64,000 bases of DNA from Carposina sasakii (taxonomy: Eukaryota > Arthropoda > Insecta > Lepidoptera > Carposinidae): NCBI GenBank assembly GCA_014607495.2, contig CP053163.1, positions 6,862,716 through 6,926,715 of the forward strand. The letters are read 5' to 3'. Shown piece after piece: positions 1-10,302 of the stretch; the first letter of the stretch is position 1, and each line of letters opens with the position of its first letter. The notes under the pieces are model-generated. The model ran no database searches, was not told the origin of the DNA, and saw nothing but the letters and a program-made list of their open reading frames with translations. The translations under genes were made by a program, and so were the position numbers.

Positions 1-412
1 CATTGACTTTGTTTTATTCTTTTTTATTATTTTTTCTATATTTAAATTATTTTTTACTACCAATTGAATTCTCGGCAATGAAATACAGTCCACTAATTTT
101 ATCAATATGAATTCTTTTATTTAAATATTGAATTGTATCAGGCGTCACTATTCGGAAGTTCAAATCTCTATTGAGGGATCGCCCACCACCGGGCCCTATA
201 CCCTCCGCTGACCCTTGGATCTGCCGACTCATGATCACGAACACAAGACACTACAGTCGTAACGAGAAGCCAGATCCAAGCACCTAGCATACCAACCATA
301 AATACATAGCTGCTAATCCGAAAACCAATAAAAATTTTAATCGACATATGTTTCGCCAACACCCGTGGCATCATCAGGATTAGTTTTCCATGTTAGTTCT
401 ATCTACCGATAT
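1..412 (-). mobile_element. Penelope-like element terminal repeat (3' or 5' pLTR part)
   Basis: Positions 130-412, read on the minus strand, match the plus-strand stretch 21181-21440 that follows a GIY-YIG coding segment, so this is the terminal repeat of the same Penelope-like family. It carries a hammerhead-like core (338-383). It also has an inverted repeat, CTTGGATCTG paired with CAGATCCAAG, at about 212-283. Positions 1-130 continue in the element's downstream direction with AT-rich sequence and a short open frame that I could not identify. The family is assigned from the GIY-YIG copy, not from this copy alone. Confidence 0.6.
338..383 (-). ncRNA. Hammerhead ribozyme motif in the Penelope-like terminal repeat
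   Basis: On the minus strand the order is CTAATC, then CTGATGA (377-371), then a stem-loop with arms GCCA/TGGC (370-355), then GAAAC (354-350), then the tiny self-complementary stem ACATATGT, then GTC followed by GATTA. TAATC and GATTA (342-338) pair as stem I. These are the conserved CUGANGA, GAAA and cleavage-site GUC boxes of a hammerhead ribozyme. Cleavage is predicted between 343 and 342. Hammerheads with very short stem III are known from Penelope-like retroelements. Activity is inferred, not shown. Confidence 0.72.
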
Positions 413-695
413 CTATTATTTAATTAATTTACCAGTTCCTATGCCGACAGTCCTCGCGGACGGAGGTGGTACCAACAGGTCGTAAAAAGCGGGTGGGGCT
501 GTGTCGGGGCACACGGTCGTTGGTTTTAACGTGAAACGTCTATGTTAGCGAATCGCTTTTAAAGTAAAAGATTGAAATGAAAACAAGATGGACGCTGTTT
601 TAAGTATTTTAATAAAAAAAGAACAGGTACGTAATAGAAACATAAAATACATAGCAAATGTTTATATATTTATTGTCACTTTCTGGTTATTTTAA
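413..695. other. No gene seen
   Basis: This stretch has a modest GC-rich patch at about 440-540. The sequence AACGTGAAACGTCT near 530 recurs inverted near 1258, possibly the ends of an old element. No exon or RNA gene is recognisable. Confidence 0.4.
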
Positions 696-905
696 ATAGC
701 AGCCGCCCACGACTTCGTCCGCGTGAGGGGGCGTTGTACCCGTGCGAAGCCGGGCAGGTTGTTGTATAGACTGTAGCCTTCCTTGGTAAATGGGCTATCT
801 AACACTGAAAGAATTTTTCAAATCAGACCAGTAGTTCCTGAGATTAGCGCGTTCAAACAAACAAACAAACAAACTCTTCAGCTTTATAATATTAGTAAAG
901 ATATA
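696..905 (+). repeat. Dispersed 'gcccacgacttcgtccgcgtg' repeat with CAAA microsatellite
   Basis: The block begins with CCCACGACTTCGTCCGCGTG and ends in (CAAA)n at 854-874 followed by TTTATAATATTAGTA. The same opening recurs inverted at 2205-2290 and in related form at 42225, 48590, 52325 and 58873. This has the form of a LINE-like 3' tail; the family is not named. Confidence 0.6.
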
Positions 906-2204
906 AATACTGTCCAAATTACACTTATTTTTGTATAAATCAATCGGTTCAAATAAACTTGACAAACACACGAAAGAATCACCACGCTATAAAGTCGGAG
1001 TCACGAGTTACACTGAATAGAAACAAGCGCGAGCGCCGGTTTCGCACAGTTATCGCAGTATCCCTCCCCCGCCCCCCCGCTTGACCCCGACACGAACTCA
1101 ATGTCATAACAGCGAGCTGACTATATAAGTGAAATATTTACACCACATTTTTGTTTCTAAGACCAATAGTTTTTTAATTATTAAGGTACGATGATATAGA
1201 CCTTTTCGTTACGGTCCAGTTTTTAAACCTGGTACCCGTATGTGTCGGCGCGATTTTAAAGACGTTTCACGTCAAAAAAATAAAGCTATGCTTATTACAA
1301 ATCTTTGCTACGAGGTAAACGTGGATCTTTGTAGATAATGACTTTTCAGGTTCATAGGTTTCACAATAGGCACCTACCTAAGTTACCAAAGATCATGTGC
1401 CTGAACAGTTTGTATAGGTAATCTTACTTCCTAAGTATATTTACCAAGACGAAAACAAAGTACTTAATATTATGTATAAGCCAACATCAAAAAGCAGTTC
1501 ATAATTTGAAATTAAACTTTACCTTAATTTCGTCGCGAGCTCTAAACAACAAGGAGCTTAGGGTTATACCAAATAATTTCTAATGAACCCAGCGGAGAGG
1601 TTAATGTCGAAGTTTGGATATCCGGCAGAAGGACCACGAAGTATGATATGATGGGAGCTGCGATATGAATGATATACTTAGCTACTTATTTTATCTGTGA
1701 AGTGACAGAAAAGGGGTTACGTATCAAGATGGGCCGGATCTACTCGTAGAGCGGCAATAGGGGGGACGCGTACCCCCTAACGCCGTCCGGACGTTGTCGG
1801 TAACATCGTTTCTCGATTGACCATAGTATATCGTCGTCCTATCTTCGCCAATAAGAAACCTTCGTTATCACGTCACCCTCGCAATGGCATTACAATTTTC
1901 TAAAACGTGAGGGAGGATACATCGTTATTCTAACTCCTTCATGTTTGGGGACTGTTTCCAACAGTAACTAACTTTATGACTGCTACTGCTTATTGAAATA
2001 GGTGGGAAAAATTGTTAAAAGTTTTTCGACCACACTTTTTGAGTTAGGTAATGTAAGTTTTTAGGGAACGTTTCCAATAAATAAATATTACTACATATTA
2101 TAAAACAAAGTCACTTCCCGCTGTCGGTCCCTATGTATGCTTAGATCTTTAAATGCGTTATATTTAAATAGATAAGGTGATTCAAGAGGAAGGCCTAGGT
2201 AATG
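906..2204. other. Gene-free stretch
   Basis: This is AT-rich DNA without open frames. A C-rich run sits at 1062-1080 and a GC-rich patch at 1740-1800. Nothing coding or structured could be supported. Confidence 0.4.
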
Positions 2205-2290
2205 TAAAACTAGGGACCCACACCGGCTTCGCACGGGTGCAATACCCTCTCACGCGAACGAAGACGTGGGCAGCCGCCAGTTCTATTCTA
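2205..2290 (-). repeat. Inverted fragment of the 696-905 repeat family
   Basis: The sequence reads GGCTTCGCACGGGTGCAATACC and then GAAGACGTGGGC. This is the reverse complement of the core seen at 700-760. Confidence 0.5.
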
Positions 2291-2636
2291 TTAAGTAGGT
2301 ATAAAGTAGAGCGTTCATGTTTCACTTTAACATAATCTCGAATCCCCAGAGCGCAGGGATTTCCTCTATCAAGCAGACACTATAGTAGGTAGACTGTATC
2401 CGCTCCGAACAATGGAAGTTTAATCAAAAGTAAATACTTACATTGTAATCTATTTAGCGAAGGACGGAGGTTTTTGTTAGCTTAGGTGCTAGTCTAGGCA
2501 ATATGAGGATTTGAGACGAAAACCTGAATAAATACGCTTGAAGTTTAAACGATATTCATCACGTTGGATAAACTAAAAGCTGATTCGCAGTTGCTAGATT
2601 AATCCACAAACACTAATTAAAACGGACATAATTAAA

Positions 2637-3165
2637 ACTCCACGACATAATTCCGGAGCCTATCGGTATTCTTTTACTGTGTATGCAATTAGACTGTGGA
2701 ACTCACTTCCGCACTTCATAAGAGACTCTCCGTCCATAGGCATTTTTAAAATAGCTATTACCTGTCTCTTCCTTAATTCTTACACTGTGTTATTATCTGA
2801 TATAGTTTGAATAGGTCACAATATAATGTTTGTATGTATTGTATAGATAAATTAGTATGTAGTAGTGTTATAGATATATATTTTATTATATATATGTATG
2901 TTCCTGTTATGTATGTATCTAAGTAGATAATTAAGTATTGTTATTATTTAGTAAATATATTTTTTTTGTGTTAAGTTTATTAATATTTTAATACGTGTGC
3001 ACATATGATATTCCTTTTATATATAATAAAATTTTCTTTGTACTTAATGGTTTTGCTGGAAGAAATATCTTTTAGAGATAAGCTCGCCTTTGTACTATTT
3101 CTTTTACAACTTAGTGTCTATGATAAAAATTTATGTGTACAATAAAGAATACTAAGAATACTAAG
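2637..3165 (+). mobile_element. LINE 3' end: reverse transcriptase ORF C-terminus plus 3' UTR
   Basis: In frame up to the stop at 2808-2810 the codons give HNSGAYRYSFTVYAIRLWN followed by SLPHFIRDSPS. This is the tail typical of insect non-LTR reverse transcriptase ORFs. It resembles the copy ending near 61960, which reads HNSGAYKYSFSVHAVKLWN. The AT-rich stretch to about 3165 ends in a duplicated AGAATACTA unit and looks like the element's 3' UTR. The element is 5'-truncated, as is usual for LINEs. Clade not assigned. Confidence 0.65.
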
Positions 3166-4519
3166 TTAGTACTTGGGTATCTATGTAAGTACTAAACAAT
3201 ATTATAAATGTGAGAATGTGAAGATTTTTTGATGTTTGATATGTTATTTATTATATTACTGGTGAAATCTAAGGTTTTTAGATAATAGGTACTTACTTGG
3301 CAGTTAAATATAGGGAGCTATATGGTAAGTTCATCGGAATAACACGTACCAATAGGTACCCTCTAACGTAGAGGAATAATCTTATCAATTATATATGGCT
3401 TTATCCTTTCGGATATAAAGTTGTGAATTTAAAAACCTCTCGCTACACACTATTTTTTTTTAAATGAAAATATGGCTTGGATACTTACCTCAGCATCTCT
3501 ACTTAGTTTGTGGTTACCTCTCGCTACACCGAATTTGCTCGCGGGTGCCCCAGGGCCCTCATTGGCGCAGAATGCAAACATTGCGGATAATCTCATTAAA
3601 AATGTATAACTCAACATTATGATAGGTTTTCAGCATTTCAGTACCAACTTACCTATTTGCTTGGCTGTAACTCACACCCTGTATAGGGTAGGTAGGAATG
3701 TCACTTTTGAGACTCTAATAACGGAAATACTCCTACAACAGCCTTTTTTCCGTAATAAGGCAGTCATTTTAAAATAAATGTACCTTTATAATGCCTGGTA
3801 GGTGGCACGTAATGATAAAAATTTGCATACTTCCACAAACTGGCAGAAACTGGCTCCGCCATTTTAATTCAAGGGTTAATTTAAAACTGTTAATGGCTTC
3901 TTAATGGGGGGCCGACAAAAAGCTTTTTGTAAAAACAATATTTTATTCTCACATTTATAATTAGTAAGCCCGAGGAAGCGACGGCGTGGAAGTAGAATCT
4001 TTTTTTTTCCTTATAGGCAAGTACCTAGGTTTAAAAGTTGCTAAGTGATCTTGCGGAAGGCATTCTCCAAGTTAAGTAGATAATTTTTTTTACCTACATT
4101 GGAAAGATATAAGTACTTACTTCTTCTTACTACTAATCACAATAGATTTACTCGGCTCAAGGCAAAGGAAAGGTTAACTGTCAGAAATTTCTTCCAGAAA
4201 ATCGACCAACAATATTTTAGATACCTAAAACTTTTCAAAACAAATCTTATTAAAGACCATCTATTAGATAGGTAGGTACCACAGACCAGGTTAGGTACTA
4301 TAAATGTGTACCTATACAGGGTGTGTGTAACAGCTAGGCAAATACTGACCAAGTACCATCGTATTGAGTTATAAGACATTGTTATTACTCGCAGGAAATG
4401 CATTTCATTATCCGCGATTTTTCATTCGAAAATTTTCAGTGATCTTCGCCTCAGAATCACGGTCTGATATCGCCATATCAATATTTGCCTGGCTGTGACT
4501 TGCACCTCAGGTCTACCTC
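3166..4519. other. Gene-free stretch
   Basis: This is AT-rich DNA with many TAGGTACC-type runs. At 3543-3566 there is a short GGTGCCCCAGGGCC patch reminiscent of a LINE motif, too short to assign. At 4315-4330 TACAGGGTGTGTGTAACAG resembles a single end of the hairpin MITE found elsewhere in the window. No exon is seen. Confidence 0.4.
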
Positions 4520-4925
4520 ATCATAATCATGCCTCAACATTTGATCCTCCCCCAACAACTACTTGGCTTGTTGGAATTGGCCTGCGGTTGGAATTGCGGT
4601 CCTGACCTGACTAGGCCAGCCTTCCCACGCTATTAGCTACCTGAGCGTGACGCTAAGCTTGCCTCAGGTAGCCACTCTAGAACTAGGCCCCATTAGGCAG
4701 TTGTCCCACCGGCAACGATGAATGAGATAGCAAGTAGAGCTAGAATGTAAAAACGAATTGGCGAGACGCGGGGAGCGAGTGCGTAGTTCCGATAAAGAAA
4801 ATAGCCGATAGTCAGTCGTCCGGTGCGCGGCGGAAGGACAACTGCCTTAGCCATAGCTATGTGCCCCACCCATTGCCACTTTAGCTTGTTGGACGGTTTG
4901 GCTATGTTGCAGAGGTATTAAATAC
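4520..4925 (-). mobile_element. RTE-type LINE 3' fragment
   Basis: Blocks here match the 3' end of the larger RTE copy at 37561-37850, in the same order. They include CCTTCCCACGCT, CCACTCTAGAAC, GCTATGTGCCC and CCATTGCCACTT. Between them, 4690-4840 is extra sequence, probably another insertion. No open frame survives. Confidence 0.5.
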
Positions 4926-6239
4926 ATTTAAAAACGAAAGGGGGTTTATAACATTTATTTTGTACAGAAGTAGGTATCAATACGATAATAAGCTAAATAC
5001 AAAATATAGATACATAGATTATGGGAGTGGCCGTCGTCTGGCATGAAAATAATTAATTTAACCATTTAACAGAATATTAATGAATTTTATACGGTTATGA
5101 GATTATTGAAATATAATACGTATAACTTGAAGTAGTTTACTAAAAAATTATATTTTAATTATGCCTATGTACGACACAACCAGTGGATCTGATTATTAGT
5201 TATTTTGTTCATAAAACAGTTATTATACTTAGTATTCTTGTAAGTTACGCTGAAATTGAGTGAATGATACTGTCGTACTATTTATATCAGAAGGATCTAC
5301 CTATTAGACGAATCTTGATCCATAACTCAAATAATACATAAATAGTCAAGAGACCATTCAGTTGCATAACAAAATCTTTTTTAAGTTTATGTAAAAAAAT
5401 GGTTATAAGTTTATACTTAACTATTTCTATGATGTAATATATATTAAATCTAAACCAGTAAAAAATATAGCCCCCTAATTGGGCTTAAAGTTTACTATTT
5501 CAATTATGAGTCATAGAAAATTATAACATGTTATTTTTAGACAACGTATGCTAATAAGCATGGAATTTCACTTTGATACCAATTAATAATTTGTATTAAA
5601 ATTATATAAACAATTTAGAAAGTAAAAACGAATTCCTTATATAAAAAAAAATACTTGTATAATGGCATAATTTAATTAATTATTATGTTTACTAAAACAT
5701 AACATATTCGACATCGTTTGACATAAATACAATTTTATTTAGATCTTAAATATTAATATGATATCAACTTTTATTTACATAAAATGTATTGATATATACG
5801 TAAGTACTTACATAATGAAATATTTAAAAAACTTCTCAAAATGCACAAAATAAATGATTTATTAACTAACTAATATAAATATCATGAAGGATTATATAAA
5901 TTATTAAAAATTGAGTAAGTACTTACATACTCGCTCTTAAGGTGATTTTTTCTTCAACTTGGTCATAATATATATTAAGTCGGTTAGTACAATAAATGAT
6001 CTTTTCATTGATATACTTACTACATATTCAGCTGAAATAATACTTGACAAAAATTCAAAAGTTTTTGACTTTAATAAATTATAATAATAGGATAGTGTAA
6101 GTATGATAACAGTAATCAGTCATTTAATAACTTATGTTATTGGTGAATGTTTAATATGTAGTCAACGTTGACTATACTATACAATAAAAATATATTTTAT
6201 TATAATAATAATAAAATATTAATAAGAATTTTTTTTTTT
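4926..6239. other. AT-rich gene-free stretch
   Basis: This is very AT-rich DNA with no open frames and no recognised repeat. Confidence 0.4.
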
Positions 6240-6475
6240 CAACCGAATGAGATTTGAACTCACGACCACTCGCATTCCGTGCATCGCTCTACCAACTGAG
6301 CTATCGGATCACTTAACTCGGATGACGAATATTACCATCTCTTTTGAAATTACGTTTTTGGCAACGTTATTTTTTCATCCAGATTTTTCATTCTATACAC
6401 TAGCCAAATCTCGGTAAACAAAGCTGAATCCCTCAGCAAAATGTTTAATGATGAAACGAATAGTAAAATACTTAC
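6240..6475 (-). mobile_element. tRNA-like SINE, tRNA module 3' of the body
   Basis: The minus strand of 6309-6240 folds as a tRNA. It has a D-arm GCTCAGTTGGTAGAGC, a T-arm GTGAG-TTCAAAT-CTCAT, an A box TAGCTCAGTTGG and a B box GTTCAAATCTC. The anticodon arm does not form: GCACGGAATGC replaces it, so it is not a working tRNA. The adjoining 6310-6475 (GGCAACGTTATT, CTAGCCAAATCTCGG) is the same body found at 62209-62350 and 46490-46573, where it is attached to a different tRNA-like module. Confidence 0.65.
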
Positions 6476-9394
6476 TTGATATAATAATATAATATAAATA
6501 TTATCTATATAAATATATAAAAGTTATCGGCCTTTAAAATGTAAAAAGGTAGGCTTAAATTACGTATGAATCAACATCTAGTTACAAACAAATTTTTAGG
6601 CTCAACTGACAAAGAAAGATCTATAAGTAAGAAAGAGAAAAGATATCTTTCTATTTTATAGTGTTGTCTCTATCTGATAAACGAAATAATTTTGTTGTAT
6701 AATATGTATTCAATCGAATTATGCAACTAACAATAGATATAAATATTGGTGTTTTTTCGCCTTAAATAATATTCATTGAGATAATCTAATTACAATTTTA
6801 CATTAAGCATTTTAATGTCACTCTATGTTTATAAAGTTCATAATTTATAAATGCTTTGACCTACAATAAAATTATATGAATACAATAAAACAAAACCAAG
6901 AAATAACCTGTCAAGTATTAAATGTATTTAGGACAAGTATACAAAACAAATCACTTGGGTTTCATTTTTATTCATTGAGTACGTTTTAATAGTAAATACT
7001 AACTGAAAAGCACCGATAGAGTACGATACATAATACTTATTTCTAAGTACCTTAACTAAAAAATGTTTTCAAATGTATCCATTTCAATACCTAAATACAA
7101 GAAAAAGCGAAGCACTAGACAACTGCTCGAAATCTACACATTTTAAATATATTTTAACAAGCAAATAAATCCATTTATCACATATATAAAATCACTAGTA
7201 AAAAAATGGGCTAGATACGTTTTATTTACAGCCAATTTCAATGACCGATCTTAAAAGATTTTTGTGGTATCTCAGATTTAATCTGCTTGATTGATGTAAT
7301 TTGAAGCCAGCATTTTAAAAAATCTGAGATTTATTTTGATCTCTAGTACTTATTAAAATTGGCCATTGGTATTTGTAAGTACTTATATAATTTAATTTGA
7401 CAGTAAGTTTGGCAGTGGTAGGTAATTTAGGTAACGTGGCATAATAATAGTAATAGTTTACTCATACAACTCCAATCATTGTATTAGATTATTGAAGTAC
7501 AAACTAACATCAGAATCTACTTTATTAAAGGAAATAATGAACTTGTATAGTGACCATGACGTCACCGTATGGCGGTGCTGTATGATCAAATAAATGTAAA
7601 TAAAACGGTATCTAACTAAACCCACAATACGAATCGGAAGACATTGCAAATCATAGCGACTATTACGCAGTAGTTTACATTATACACAATGACAATAGCT
7701 AACGAAAAGGTGACTTAGATTTACATGGATCGGGTATAAAAAAAAGCGTCTAAAAAGGGTAAATCGAGCGAAAATTCAACATTTTCAAAAATCTGACCCC
7801 TTTATAAAGGTATGAAGGGGTCAAACAGTGAAAAACGAGATCTTTTTACAATAACCAAAGCGGGCGTGTTCTATCTACAGTGCTTGCACAGGACAAGGTA
7901 AACAAAATGGCGGATGACTAAAACGAAGCATACAAACCAAACGTAAAAAGTGCATCACGTCAAAGTAGAAAAATCATATCCTACGCATCTTTTTTCGATT
8001 TCTTTATATAATTTTTTTGTGTAATTCTAAAAATTCATTCTATTTTACATGGTTTTTTTTATAATGAACGGTTGAGTTTTGGAACGCTCCCACGCGCGGC
8101 AGAAGTTTCGCCCGTTCGAGTATTCCAAAACTCGGGTAATAAAACCCGCCCTTAAATATTTCAAACATCTAGATCCAGCTGACATGAATTACGCACTTTC
8201 AGCAAAGAAAAATATGTCAAAACACTACGAACATTTTTCGACTTGCGACTAGTGAAATCAACTCTACTTGACCATTTATCGAATAGTTAGACGTTTATAT
8301 AACCTCGATTAGTTTGTCCACAAGTGCACATTTTTTTTAGTTACCCCCATGTATATTCAAACACCTTGGTTGTGGAAACACCAGCTAGACCTTCCTATAC
8401 TCGTATAACTTCTATACGAATCGGAAGGTCCCTTGTTGATTTTCAAAGTGTCACTTTTTCACACTACTACAAAGTTAATCTTATTTAGCCAATTCTATAA
8501 ATAAAAAGTTCAATTTTCAATTTTCTTGTCGAATGACCGAATGTCTCCAGGAATGATATGTTTTAATATTTTTCGCTCACAAATTGGTATCGAGTAGAAA
8601 CAGTATCGATTGTTAGGCAGAGCTGGAATCGATCTTGTTTCTAGCTTATCGCAAAGTATATGAACAATTTCATGAAATGAGTCGTGACATTCAAAACATC
8701 AATATTCCTAAATTACGTGAACGCTGCAAATAGAATGCACAGTATTACAAATCACGACTCCAAAGCGTCTGACTAGAGTTCTGGAACTGAACATTACGTA
8801 CCATTTAATTATCCTCATAGGTAGTAATAGCATCATTTGAATGGTTCAGTAAGAACTCAGGAGTCTATTATAGCGTTTAAACAGCGTATTTGTCTGCACG
8901 TTACACCCGACTGCTTAAGCTACACAAATTAAATCTGAATAATAATGAATTCGGAAAGAGGTCTCACGCACACTTTACTTTCGCAATGTCTTCAAAAGAA
9001 AAGAAGTACCTACAGGTGAAGGAGGGAGAAAAAGATGTCATATTTAATGTGCACCTATGACCACCAATGTAGACACCGCAAGGATCATTAGGGCACCTTC
9101 TTTGTCCTCCCTGCGTGGTATGTACCAAGCTTATTAATTCTGAAACCTCTTTAAAACTGCGAAAGCATCAAAAACACAGTCGGGTCATTTTTGAAATACT
9201 AGAAAACAACATGTTCCTTGTTTGGCAATGGGCAATGGTGTTGAGAGTTGACTACTGCTTACGTGTTGACTCGGGCGTCACTCTTCCGCGCTAACGTCCT
9301 CTGCTATTGTGTCGCCCGCTCTTTCTTGGGAAATGTTTTGACCTGTGGATATTAATAGTATACCTATAAGGCCTGCTTAAAACTTCATCGTCGT
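6476..9394. other. Gene-free stretch
   Basis: This is AT-rich DNA with no supported exon. The only local structure is a small hairpin, GACCTTCC...TATACGA...GGAAGGTC, at about 8388-8430. Confidence 0.4.
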
Positions 9395-9545
9395 CGTAGT
9401 CAGCCTATTGCAGTCCACTGCTGGACGTAGCCCTCCTCCAGAGCACGCCACAAGAATCTCCCGTTTTTGCCACCCAGTCACTACCAGCCGCCGTCTTTGT
9501 TAGTCATAGGTTCATCTGGCTGGAAGGCGTCCAACGCTAAGCTTA
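9395..9545 (-). mobile_element. SINE-like element with RTE-type tail
   Basis: On the minus strand the element ends in GGACTGCAATAGGCTGACTA followed by CGACGACGAT. The core TCCACTGCTGGACGTAG is shared with copies at 11572, 35876, 53690, 55640 and 57590. It is also shared with the 3' end of the RTE LINE at 37561, so its tail probably lets it borrow RTE machinery (inference). Confidence 0.6.
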
Positions 9546-9628
9546 AAACTTAAGAGGCAGTAAATGTAGATTTTTTTAAAACAAGGACCCCTGTTTCTTT
9601 AGAACGTTTGGTCATACTCTAGCAAGCA

Positions 9629-10094
9629 TACAGGATGATTTTTGGTCATCAACGTGTCCGAATACTACGCATTTTTCTTAACATCACATATATTTTTCTG
9701 CATGGAAGCATACCTGAGAAATTTCTGGTTTTCAAGATATCAAAGTCAAAGTTGATGATCAGATCGCGGTTTTTTGCAGAAATACACGTAGACGCCATCT
9801 ACTTAGTTTAAAAATATAATAAAAAATTCTACCAAAAAACCAACGAAAAGGCTAGAGACCATAAATTGCGGGCGACCTAGTAAATAAAAAAATACGTAAA
9901 AAATTTAAATAGTACCCGGGACTTTTTAAAAATTAAACTCGTTATCTTTATTGATTCTGTAAACAGCTATAAAACCAGTGTACTTACATACAATTTAACA
10001 ATAAATACAATCAATTTAGTAATAAAATTATTTATTACTAAATTGATTGTACATACCCGTCGTAAACGGTGGTAACCAAAAAATTGCACTGTAT
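9629..10094. mobile_element. Non-autonomous DNA element, TACAGG(A/G)TG(A/T)TTTTT family (copy 1)
   Basis: The ends are TACAGGATGATTTTTGGTC at 9629 and a degenerate inverted end closing in CACTGTATA at 10094. The internal stretch CATGGAAGCATACCTG...AGACG is shared with copies at 29425, 40251, 44724 and 61981. There is no coding capacity. The copy carries the 46-bp palindrome at 10006-10051. Confidence 0.6.
10006..10051. repeat. 46-bp palindrome (21-nt perfect arms, 4-nt loop)
   Basis: The left arm TACAATCAATTTAGTAATAAA is followed by ATTA and then by its exact reverse complement. The right arm holds TTTATT (10031-10036), the first canonical AATAAA on the minus strand after the MEK stop codon. 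Confidence 0.85.
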
Positions 10095-10097
10095 ACT

Positions 10098-10245
10098 AAG
10101 TCATCATCTGCCTGCCTTTATCCCATTATGCCAAGTTTCTTTCGAAACTCACATTACCAAAGTTTTGGCATTTGCAATAAAAGTTATTGTATTGTTTTTA
10201 CGGCCGGCTGCCTGCCTGACGCCAACCCTTTTCGGGTATAGCAAG
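10098..10245 (+). repeat. Dispersed repeat in the MEK 3' UTR region
   Basis: The sequence runs CATCATCTGCCTGCCTTTATC...CGGCCGGCTGCCTGCCTGACG...TTTTCGGGTATA. A second copy at 60875-60978 keeps the same order of blocks. Open frames here are chance. Confidence 0.55.
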
Positions 10246-10302
10246 TGTAAATTTTATGAAACTTACCCTTTTTCGCTGATGAAAGTATGCACTTCGTGCA
10301 GC

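Noticed and set aside
3540..3570. Reverse transcriptase GVPQG-like motif
   Set aside because: GGTGCCCCAGGGCC is suggestive, but no further LINE blocks lie in frame nearby.
6240..6309. tRNA gene
   Set aside because: The D- and T-arms are good, but no anticodon arm with a seven-base loop forms and the same body is attached to other tRNA-like modules. Treated as part of a SINE.
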